NCBI GenBank assembly: GCA_001819095.1
Contig: MHLS01000064.1
Location: forward strand, 5,101-36,471
Source of the DNA: Candidatus Lloydbacteria bacterium RIFCSPLOWO2_02_FULL_54_12
GTDB lineage: Bacteria; Patescibacteriota; Minisyncoccia; Phycocordibacterales; UBA6899
Direction of reading: 5' to 3'
Length of the DNA stretch: 31,371 nt
The notes below the pieces were generated by a model, which worked only from the letters and a program-made list of their open reading frames with translations, did no database searches and was not told the origin of the DNA. Positions within the stretch are counted from its first letter, which is position 1. Every line of letters begins with the position of its first letter. This document shows, piece after piece, positions 15,962-22,344 of the stretch. Made by a program: the position numbers and the translations under genes.

Positions 15962-17521
15962 ATGACGACAAATAACCACAAAACAATATTGATCGCGGGT
16001 GGTGCAGGGTTCATCGGCTCGCACTTGGTCGCGAAGTATCTCGGTGAGGGACATCGGGTCATCTGCGTCGATAACTTGCAGACGACGTGGAAGCCGAAGA
16101 ACATCGAGCGATTTTTCGGCAACCCAAATTTTCAATTCATTCGCCAAGATATCATTCAACCGCTCAAGCTTTCCTTGCGTGTCGACTGGGTCATTAACTG
16201 TGCCTGCGCCGGCTCCTATACGAGTTACCAGTTCAACCCCGTGCATACGGTAAAGACGAACACAATCGGAATGATCAATTTGCTTGAGCTTGCGAAACGT
16301 GATGGTGCTCGCGTCCTCCAAACCTCGACTTCGGAGGTGTACGGCGATCCGCTCGAAACGCCGCAGAAAGAGTCATATCGCGGCAACGTGAACTCACTCG
16401 GACCGCGAGGGTGTTACGATGAGGGCAAACGTGTTGCGGAAACTTTGTGTATGGATTATCATCGCGAGTTCGGCGTCGACGTCAGGATCGTGCGCATTTT
16501 CAATACCTACGGGCCGAATATGGACCCCAATGACGGGCGCGCAGTCACCAATTTCATCAGGAATGCGCTCACGGGGAAAGAGCTCGTGATCTACGGCGAC
16601 GGGTCGCAGACGAGAAGTTTTCAGTACATCGACGACTTAGTGCGCGGCCTCGACCTTATGATGAAGAAGGACGGCTTTGTCGGTCCCGTCAACCTCGGGA
16701 ATCCGGGCGAGATCTCCATGCAGGAGCTTGCGGAGACGATCGTCAAACTGACCAAGTCGCAGTCCAAGATCGTTCATGCCGAAAGCGCGACCGACGATCC
16801 GAAGCGCCGTTCGCCGGACATCGCGCTCGCCAAGCGGGAACTCGGATGGAGTCCGAAGGTGTCGCTTGAAGCGGGATTAAAAAAGACCGTCGAATATTTT
16901 CTCGGCACGGAGTGGCCGGAGAAAAAGGTGCTCGTTTTTGCCACGACCTATTATCCCGACCTTGGTCCGGCCGAGGAAGCGCTCTTCGAACTTTCCAAAC
17001 TCATGCCCGACACGGAATTCCATATCGTAACGACGAAATTCAGGAAGGGTGTTCCCGAGATCGAAGAAGTGGGCACCGACACCGTCCATCGTGTCGGTGT
17101 GGGAAGTTGGCTCGACAAATACATGCTCCCGTTTCTCGGGCTTTTGAAGGCACAGAAACTGAAAGATGTGCATCAATATCGTTTTGTCTGGTCCATCATG
17201 GGCTCATACTCCGGCATGGCGGCGCTCCTTTTTAAGCTCATGAACAAAGAGACGAATCTTCTTATGACGCTCGACGACAAGGAGCTCATGCATAAGGGGA
17301 TGAAGGCGCGCTTGCTTTCCCCGATCTATCGCATGGTCTTGGGCGAGAGCGACAGCATCTACGTCTCGAACATCGCGCTTGCGGAAGGAGCGGAGCTCGT
17401 GAAACACGCCGCGCGCATTACGGCGCACGAAGGGGACACCAAGAGCATGGTGAACAAAGTGCGCTACACCTACAGCGATCTTTTGAACAAGCAGGAGAAG
17501 AAGCTTCGGCGGCCGAAGTAA
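15962..17521 (+). CDS. UDP-glucuronate decarboxylase-like epimerase fused to a half GT-B glycosyltransferase domain
   Basis: 519 residues. Residues 1-315 are an extended short-chain dehydrogenase very like UDP-xylose synthase: GGAGFIGSHL (13-22) for NAD, TSTSEVYGDP (121-130), catalytic Tyr152 and Lys156 in CYDEGKRVAET, RIFNTYGPNMDPNDGR, YGDGSQTRSFQYIDD and FNLGNPGE-like VNLGNPGE. The usual ACPASP-type loop reads ACAGSYTSY (81-89), a departure near the substrate. Residues 321-519 resemble only the N-terminal Rossmann half of a GT4 glycosyltransferase (KKVLVFATTYYPDLGPAEEAL), similar to the glycosyltransferase at 19746, with no nucleotide-sugar-binding half. The enzyme half would convert UDP-glucuronate to UDP-xylose or a relative; the fused half may tether or regulate. 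Confidence 0.82.
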   Translation: MTTNNHKTILIAGGAGFIGSHLVAKYLGEGHRVICVDNLQTTWKPKNIERFFGNPNFQFIRQDIIQPLKLSLRVDWVINCACAGSYTSYQFNPVHTVKTNTIGMINLLELAKRDGARVLQTSTSEVYGDPLETPQKESYRGNVNSLGPRGCYDEGKRVAETLCMDYHREFGVDVRIVRIFNTYGPNMDPNDGRAVTNFIRNALTGKELVIYGDGSQTRSFQYIDDLVRGLDLMMKKDGFVGPVNLGNPGEISMQELAETIVKLTKSQSKIVHAESATDDPKRRSPDIALAKRELGWSPKVSLEAGLKKTVEYFLGTEWPEKKVLVFATTYYPDLGPAEEALFELSKLMPDTEFHIVTTKFRKGVPEIEEVGTDTVHRVGVGSWLDKYMLPFLGLLKAQKLKDVHQYRFVWSIMGSYSGMAALLFKLMNKETNLLMTLDDKELMHKGMKARLLSPIYRMVLGESDSIYVSNIALAEGAELVKHAARITAHEGDTKSMVNKVRYTYSDLLNKQEKKLRRPK

Positions 17522-17525
17522 AACA

Positions 17526-17658
17526 TGCCGCCCGTCTATCCCCGCCCAGAAGGGCGGGGCATTTCGCGGGCGGCACCGGGGTTGTTTTTCTGGAAGAGGA
17601 GTGTGCCGCCGCACACACTTATTGTTGTGGCCATTCATCCACGGGCTTACGCCCGTGG
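17526..17658 (+). repeat. Family-B composite hairpin element, copy 1 (intergenic)
   Basis: In order: outer stem TGCCGCCCG/CGGGCGGCA (17526-17534 with 17567-17575) enclosing CCCCGCCC/GGGCGGGG (17540-17547 with 17552-17559); a conserved 25-nt core (17576-17600, containing GTTTTT and TGGAAGAGGA); hairpin GTGTGC/GCACAC with loop CGCC (17601-17616); hairpin CCACGGGC/GCCCGTGG (17639-17646 with 17651-17658). It fills most of the 207-bp gap between the fusion enzyme and the toxin-antitoxin pair. Stem plus T-run could also terminate the upstream transcript. Confidence 0.8.
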
Positions 17659-17691
17659 CATTCTGGCTCACCCCAGTAAATTGCCCGACAG

Positions 17692-17719
17692 TTGACAGGT
17701 GGCACACTTTTGATACACT
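17692..17719 (+). promoter_or_regulatory. Promoter of the toxin-antitoxin pair
   Basis: Perfect TTGACA (17692-17697), 16-bp spacer, TACACT (17714-17719). The antitoxin ATG follows only 9 nt later, so the transcript would be nearly leaderless. Confidence 0.65.
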
Positions 17720-17728
17720 TACTTTATT

Positions 17729-17950
17729 ATGGCAACAACAAAAACACGCATCAACGTAAGCATGAGTTATGAGGTTGAGCAGTCGCTGATTGCGCTCGCA
17801 AAGCGCGACCAGGTTCCTCATGCGACAAAGGCCGCAGAGCTCCTTCGTCAAGCACTGGAGATCGAGGAGGACCGTGTACTCGACAGTATCGCAAAGGAGC
17901 GTGATCAAGATCGAACGAAGTTTGTCTCCCACAAGACAGCATGGCGGTGA
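17729..17950 (+). CDS. Ribbon-helix-helix antitoxin
   Basis: 73 residues. TRINVSMSYEVEQSLIALAKRDQVPHATKAAELLRQALEI fits a ribbon-helix-helix fold: a DNA-binding strand (RINVSM), helix one, a turn and helix two. The polar tail (ERDQDRTKFVSHKTAWR) is the expected toxin-wrapping arm. Its end overlaps the start of the RelE/ParE-type toxin gene by 10 nt, the classic antitoxin-first arrangement, so autorepression of the shared promoter at 17692 is likely. The specific subfamily is not assigned. Confidence 0.85.
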   Translation: MATTKTRINVSMSYEVEQSLIALAKRDQVPHATKAAELLRQALEIEEDRVLDSIAKERDQDRTKFVSHKTAWR

Positions 17951-18237
17951 CATTTACCGTTCGCTATCACTCGAAGGTTGTTGCCGATGACATACCGGCT
18001 CTTTCCCCCACATGGAAAGAGCGTGTTCGGGGGGCGGTAGAAAGCAAACTCACGCTCACGCCCGAGAATTACGGCAAACCTCTTCGCCAGTCCCTTCACG
18101 GATACCGCAAGCTTCGTGTCGGCGATTATCGTGTCGTTTTTCGGATTGAGCGCGAAACGGTCTACGTTCTCGCGATCCTCCACCGCTCGGTCGTATACAA
18201 GAAGGCCGAGGAGCGCGTGAAGGGAAAAACTTTCTAG
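17941..18237 (+). CDS. RelE/ParE-superfamily toxin
   Basis: 98 residues. KPLRQSLHGYRKLRVGDYRVVFRIERETVYVLAILHRSVVYKKA is the hallmark of this fold: the L.G..KLRVGDYRV.(Y/F) strands followed by the V.(V/I)L.I.HR..VY strand. The basic residues (Arg and Lys of YRKLRVGDYR, His-Arg near the end) fit a RelE-type mRNA interferase acting on the ribosome, though ParE-type gyrase inhibitors share the fold and sequence alone does not separate them. It overlaps the antitoxin by 10 nt. The module sits inside the glycan locus right after a repeat element. Confidence 0.88.
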   Translation: MAVTFTVRYHSKVVADDIPALSPTWKERVRGAVESKLTLTPENYGKPLRQSLHGYRKLRVGDYRVVFRIERETVYVLAILHRSVVYKKAEERVKGKTF

Positions 18238-18371
18238 TGTTGCCGTTACTTGCTCGTACAAGTTCTCCTGCGCTGGGCGGCACCTTTTGGTTTTACCAAA
18301 AATTTGTGATTTTTTAAAGACGTGGTAACGTATTGACCAGACTAATATCGGCCGTTACAGAGGAGAGAAGG

Positions 18372-18875
18372 ATGCAGGTTCTAAAGAAGGGGCACTCAGG
18401 TGTCGCGGTCATTGACTCGAAGAAGCGCACGGGGGAAGCGGGTCAATATGTGAAGTATGCTGCAGATGACCCAGACCTTGCGGCCGTCATTTCGGCGGCA
18501 AGGTCGGCGGGATGCGAGGTCCGTTACTATTTTAGCGACGTCAAAACATTCGCGGGAGAGGAAATCCCCCTCAAGATTGTGGTGACGGAAATACCCCCGG
18601 GTCACGTCCAACCATTTCACACACACGAAACGGTGCACGAAGTTTCCGTCGTCAACGAGGGTGTGATTACCGAGATTGAGAGTGACATTCTCGATGAGAC
18701 GGACGTCATTGCGCTCAAACAGACGGGCACGAGTCTCTCGGTCGGCGAAACGGTCGTCGAAGAACCCGGCAAACGCCACACGATAGCAAATTTCACGACG
18801 AGTTACGCGAAGTTTACCACCACTCAGTCGGCGCGCATGCAGCGTGAAAAGTTTTCATCGGATTGGAAACGTTAG
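18372..18875 (+). CDS. Cupin-fold protein
   Basis: 167 residues from the ATG at 18372, chosen because AGGAG lies 6 nt upstream; an upstream TTG at 18333 lacks one. The cupin core is IPPGHVQPFHTHETVHEVSVVNEGVI (His-x-His-x3-x-His-Glu pattern, metal ligands) and EEPGKRHTIANFT as the second motif. It is a single-domain cupin, which could be a sugar isomerase/epimerase, a dioxygenase or a small-molecule sensor. The glycan context favours a sugar-related role, but that is only inference. A strong terminator follows. Confidence 0.75.
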   Translation: MQVLKKGHSGVAVIDSKKRTGEAGQYVKYAADDPDLAAVISAARSAGCEVRYYFSDVKTFAGEEIPLKIVVTEIPPGHVQPFHTHETVHEVSVVNEGVITEIESDILDETDVIALKQTGTSLSVGETVVEEPGKRHTIANFTTSYAKFTTTQSARMQREKFSSDWKR

Positions 18876-18881
18876 CAAAAA

Positions 18882-18918
18882 GTCCCGGCTACCAGAGGTA
18901 GTCGGGACGGTTTTTTTT
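18882..18918. terminator. Intrinsic terminator between convergent cupin and HAD genes
   Basis: GTCCCG-G-CTACC, loop AGA, then GGTAG-T-CGGGAC (18882-18908), followed by eight T on the plus strand; on the minus strand a run of five T follows, so it can serve both genes. Confidence 0.8.
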
Positions 18919-19588
18919 ACTTGAGCACGCCGAGCGTGCGGAGTTCTTTCTTCAATTTCGCGATGGGGTCGTTCTTGGCGTGGTAGACGACGCCGACCCC
19001 GCCTAGTTCGCGCCACGCATCGCTGTTCTCCTCCATGTCGTCGAGGAAGAGGGATTGCTCCGGTTTCGTCCCGGCTCGCGCGAGCGCAACTTTGTAGATG
19101 AGCGGGTTCGGTTTCACCACGCCGACCTCATACGAAAGAATGCGATCCGGACGGGTCGGGAAGTGGTTTCGCACGATGGCACAGCCGGAGATGTGTCGTG
19201 CGTGGACGAGGGTGTTGGTGTTGGAGAGGAGATACTTCTTCTGCGGAAGCTTGGCGAGTAGTTTGTCCAACTCGACGTTTTCGCGGTCAAAAACGTCGAC
19301 CCAAAGTCGCGCGAAGGTGGCATAGTCGACGCGTTCCTCACAGTGGAGCGTGTGCGTCAGTGCATGGAAGAATCCGACCGGCCCGATCTCGCCGCACTCG
19401 AACGCCATGAAGAGCGGGCTATACCCCTTGTAGCCGCCGTCCTTTGCTTTCATGAAAAGGACGTCTTGGATCTCTTCCGCCGAAACCCCGAAAGCTCGTT
19501 CGGTGTTCTTGACGAAACGCTTCATGTCGAAGGTTGCGCAGACGTTTCCGAAGTCGACGAAAATGGCACGGATGGTTGGCTTCTTCAC
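18917..19588 (-). CDS. HAD-superfamily hydrolase (YihX / epoxide-hydrolase-N-like subgroup)
   Basis: 223 residues, starting with GTG at 19588; GGAGA lies about 8 nt upstream on the minus strand. Motif I is FVDFGNV with nucleophile Asp12 and a Gly in place of the second Asp, as in YihX-like phosphatases; motif II is LLSNTNT; motif III is the Lys in VVKPNP; motif IV is FLDDMEEN. The helical cap (about 20-95) fits a C1-capped sugar-phosphate or nucleotide phosphatase. The substrate is not predictable. Its stop abuts the bidirectional terminator. Confidence 0.82.
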   Translation of the reverse strand: MKKPTIRAIFVDFGNVCATFDMKRFVKNTERAFGVSAEEIQDVLFMKAKDGGYKGYSPLFMAFECGEIGPVGFFHALTHTLHCEERVDYATFARLWVDVFDRENVELDKLLAKLPQKKYLLSNTNTLVHARHISGCAIVRNHFPTRPDRILSYEVGVVKPNPLIYKVALARAGTKPEQSLFLDDMEENSDAWRELGGVGVVYHAKNDPIAKLKKELRTLGVLK

Positions 19589-19634
19589 TCATTTTCTCCT
19601 ATAATAGAAGGAACGAATTGACCCCGCGTGAGGT

Positions 19635-19689
19635 AAGATACAAGGTGGAACCTTAGGAATTGATTCTTCAAGGTTCCACCTTGTATCTT
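19635..19689. repeat. Family-A palindrome, copy 2
   Basis: Perfect 20-bp arms (19635-19654 and 19670-19689) around the 15-nt loop AGGAATTGATTCTTC. The core TACAAGGTGGAACCTT differs from copy 1 at two positions, each compensated in the other arm. It ends 56 nt before the glycosyltransferase ATG at 19746, with TACTAT at 19733-19738 in between. Confidence 0.85.
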
Positions 19690-19745
19690 GAGTCACCTTA
19701 TGCGGAGGCCAACTTCTTTTGACTACTACCTCTACTATCACGACA

Positions 19746-21005
19746 ATGTCGCAAAGTCTACCCAAAAAGATACTTATTTTTTCGCTGGCCTATTATCCGA
19801 AATATGTCGGCGGCGCGGAAGTCGCCATCAAAGAGATCACCGACCGTATTGCCTCGGACGACATCGAGTTCCACGTGCTCACGCTTCGTTTCGACCGGAA
19901 CCTCCCTCGGCTTTCGAAAGAGGGAAATGTTTTTGTCCATCGTGTCGGTTTTACGACCAAGGACCCCGACATGGGGGACCTGCGGAAGTTCCCCCTCCAC
20001 TATATGAAAGTACTGTGGCAGATCTGGGGCGGCGTTCTAGCGGCACGCCTTCATCGCAAGGAAAAATTTGACGCAGTCTGGGCAATGATGGCGCATTCCT
20101 GCGGTGCGCCGGTGGCTTTGTTCAACCTGTTCCACCCCAAGGTCCCTTTTGTGCTTACGCTTCAGGAGGGTGATCCGCCGGAATATATTGAAAGAAAGAT
20201 GCTCCCGTTCTGGCCGCTCTTCGTCCGCGCGTTCCGCAAGGCCGATATCATACAGGTCATTTCGAGCTTTCTCGGTGCTTGGGCGAGACGGATGGGTGCG
20301 ACCGCGCCCATCGTTCTTGTTCCCAATGCCGTTGATACAAAACGCTTTTTGCAGACATTCTCACCCGAAGAGCTTGAGGCGCTTCGGCAAAAACTCGGTA
20401 AAAAACAGGGCGAAAAATATATCATCACCACGTCGCGTCTGGTCAAGAAAAATGCGGTCGACATCGTGATCCGTGCGATGAAATTCCTGTCCGCTGATAC
20501 GAAGTTCCTCGTGCTCGGTATCGGTCCCGACGAGGACGAACTCAAGAAGCTTGCGAAGGACGAGGGTGTTGCCGAGCGGGTGCTGTTCTTGGGGCAGATC
20601 GGTCATGCGGAACTTCCGAAGTATCTTCGGATCTCCGACGTCTTCACGCGCCCGTCGCGTTCCGAAGGCATGGGGAATTCGTTCGTCGAGGCGATGGCGG
20701 CGAGCATTCCCGTCGTAGCGACGCCGGTCGGCGGTATCACCGACTTTCTGTTCGACCCGAAACAAAATCCCGACAAGGAACCGACGGGTCTCTTTGCGAA
20801 CGTTGAAGATCCTGAAGATACGGCGCGGGCGCTCAAGGAATTCCTTGAGAACACCGAGCTTCGCGAACGCTGTGTCGCGAACGCGCGGCGCATGGTGATA
20901 GGAGAGTATGATTGGGACCTTATCGCAAAAAATATGCGCGAAAAGGTGTTTGCGCCCCTTTTCTCACCCGCAATACAAGGTGGAACCTTGGGGAGTAATT
21001 CTTAA
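19746..21005 (+). CDS. Family 4 (GT-B) glycosyltransferase
   Basis: 419 residues from the ATG at 19746; a TTG at 19719 would only add a Thr-rich stretch. KKILIFSLAYYPKYVGGAE (7-25) opens the acceptor-side Rossmann domain. The donor domain shows ITTSRLVKKNAVDIVI, LGIGPDEDELKKLA, FLGQI and the retaining E-x7-E signature in EGMGNSFVEAMAASIPVVATPVGG. It transfers a sugar from a nucleotide donor to a surface glycan or lipid acceptor on the cytoplasmic side. The last 12 residues (PAIQGGTLGSNS) and the stop are encoded by a family-A palindrome, beginning exactly on a codon boundary. Confidence 0.9.
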   Translation: MSQSLPKKILIFSLAYYPKYVGGAEVAIKEITDRIASDDIEFHVLTLRFDRNLPRLSKEGNVFVHRVGFTTKDPDMGDLRKFPLHYMKVLWQIWGGVLAARLHRKEKFDAVWAMMAHSCGAPVALFNLFHPKVPFVLTLQEGDPPEYIERKMLPFWPLFVRAFRKADIIQVISSFLGAWARRMGATAPIVLVPNAVDTKRFLQTFSPEELEALRQKLGKKQGEKYIITTSRLVKKNAVDIVIRAMKFLSADTKFLVLGIGPDEDELKKLAKDEGVAERVLFLGQIGHAELPKYLRISDVFTRPSRSEGMGNSFVEAMAASIPVVATPVGGITDFLFDPKQNPDKEPTGLFANVEDPEDTARALKEFLENTELRERCVANARRMVIGEYDWDLIAKNMREKVFAPLFSPAIQGGTLGSNS

Positions 21006-21026
21006 GGTTCCACCTTGTATTGCGGG
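20967..21026. repeat. Family-A palindrome, copy 3, overlapping the glycosyltransferase 3' end
   Basis: Perfect 23-bp arms (20967-20989 and 21004-21026) around the 14-nt loop GGGGAGTAATTCTT. Core TACAAGGTGGAACCTT as in copy 2, but with a different, self-paired outer part. It supplies the last 12 codons and the TAA (21003-21005) of the upstream gene, and ends 61 nt before the next ATG at 21088. Confidence 0.85.
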
Positions 21027-21087
21027 CAACCTTTTACCCACCACTCGGCATCACCTTTTGCACCCCAAAATTGTTACTATTTGTGAT

Positions 21088-22215
21088 ATGAAGATCCTCA
21101 TCGCCACACCGCTCTACCCGCCGGATATCGGCGGCCCTGCGACGTACGCGAAGATACTCGAGGACGAACTGCCGAAACAGGGTGTGACGGTTTCCGTCGT
21201 CTCATTTCACGTCGTGCGTCACTTGCCGAAGGGACTCGCCCATATCGTCTATGCGTGGAAACTCTTCCGTGCGCTCTTCGGCGTTGACATGCTTCTTGCG
21301 CTCGACCCCGTTTCGGTCGGACTCCCCTCCGCGCTTGTTGCACTCCTGCGCGGAAAAAAATTCATCGTGCGCGTTGCCGGTGACTATGCATGGGAGCAGG
21401 GGAAACAGCGCTTTGGTGTGCAAGAGAATTTGGACGAGTTCGTCACGCTCCCCCCGGGCAAACTCTTGGCACAGGTGCGTCTCTTGCGCGCCGTCCAGTA
21501 CTTCGTTGCTTCGCATGCTGAGCGCGTGATTGTCCCGAGCAAGTATCTCAAGGAGGTCATAGCCAAATGGGGAGTCTCCCCCGAGAAGATCGTGGTCGTC
21601 TATAATGCATTCGCGGGAGTTCCGACTTTTCCCCCGCGCGATGAGGTGCGCAAGCGTCTAGGGTGGAGCGGCCCGACTCTTTTTTCCGCCGGGCGTCTTG
21701 TTCCGTGGAAAGGGTTCGGACCGCTCGTTGGCCTCATGCCGGAGATCCGAAAACGGCATCCGGGCTGTAAGCTCTATATTGCGGGGTCGGGGCCGCTCTT
21801 TTCGGAGTTGAAAACGAAGGTGAGTGAGCTCGGTCTTGGCGACGCGGTGACGCTCCTTGGGGACATGCCGCGCGAGAAGCTGACCGAGCAAATTTACGCC
21901 GCCGATTGCTTCGTTCTCAATACCGGCTATGAAGGATTTTCGCACCAATTGCTTGAAGTGCTTTCCGTCGGGACGCCGATCGTGTCAACATCGGCGGGCG
22001 GCAATAGGGAGGTAATTGAGCAGGGCGTCACGGGAGTGCTTGTGGGTTATAATGACACCGTTGCACTTCTTCGTGCGGCCACCGAGGTCCTCACGAACAC
22101 GGGTCGTGCGCGGGAAATGTCGGAGAACGGCAAACAGTTCGCTGCGAATTTCACCGTGGAGCGCATGGTAAAGGAAACGCTCGCGGTATTAAACGGAGTA
22201 AAGACGACGGGATGA
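21088..22215 (+). CDS. Family 4 (GT-B) glycosyltransferase
   Basis: 375 residues from the ATG at 21088; the longer frame to 20908 overlaps the previous gene and a palindrome and is rejected. MKILIATPLYPPDIGGPATY shows the GGPAT variant of the acceptor-domain loop. FSAGRLVPWKGFGPLV, LYIAGSGPL, VTLLGDMPREKL and the E-x7-E signature EGFSHQLLEVLSVGTPIV define the donor domain. TACTAT (21075-21080) lies 7 nt before the start, so a near-leaderless transcript is possible. The stop codon lies within the left end of a family-C element. Confidence 0.9.
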   Translation: MKILIATPLYPPDIGGPATYAKILEDELPKQGVTVSVVSFHVVRHLPKGLAHIVYAWKLFRALFGVDMLLALDPVSVGLPSALVALLRGKKFIVRVAGDYAWEQGKQRFGVQENLDEFVTLPPGKLLAQVRLLRAVQYFVASHAERVIVPSKYLKEVIAKWGVSPEKIVVVYNAFAGVPTFPPRDEVRKRLGWSGPTLFSAGRLVPWKGFGPLVGLMPEIRKRHPGCKLYIAGSGPLFSELKTKVSELGLGDAVTLLGDMPREKLTEQIYAADCFVLNTGYEGFSHQLLEVLSVGTPIVSTSAGGNREVIEQGVTGVLVGYNDTVALLRAATEVLTNTGRAREMSENGKQFAANFTVERMVKETLAVLNGVKTTG

Positions 22216-22344
22216 ATCCCGTTAGAGATAGGAAGTGCGTAGCGCACTTCCGAACCAAAAACTTTACTATGCATGAAATATTAACGAGAAGAAAAATTTA
22301 CGGAGTATGTTTTACGAAACTGAATAATCTCTAACGGGATGAAT
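22207..22344 (+). repeat. Family-C element, copy 1, between two glycosyltransferase genes
   Basis: ACGGGATGAAT occurs at 22207-22217 and again at 22334-22344. Between them, ATCCCGTTAGAGAT (22216-22229) is perfectly complementary to ATCTCTAACGGGAT (22327-22340). The interior starts with a GGAAGTGCG/CGCACTTCC hairpin, followed by CCGAAC and GCATGAAAT boxes shared with copy 2. The left repeat carries the stop of the upstream gene and the right repeat the start codon of the downstream gene. Confidence 0.8.

Noticed and set aside
17525..17694. Open frame of about 56 codons inside family-B copy 1
   Set aside because: It is mostly made of hairpin sequence, has no ribosome site and ends inside the -35 box of the next promoter.
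18285..18301. TTTTGGT/ACCAAAA hairpin after the toxin gene as a terminator
   Set aside because: The stem is AT-rich and short; too weak to call without expression data.
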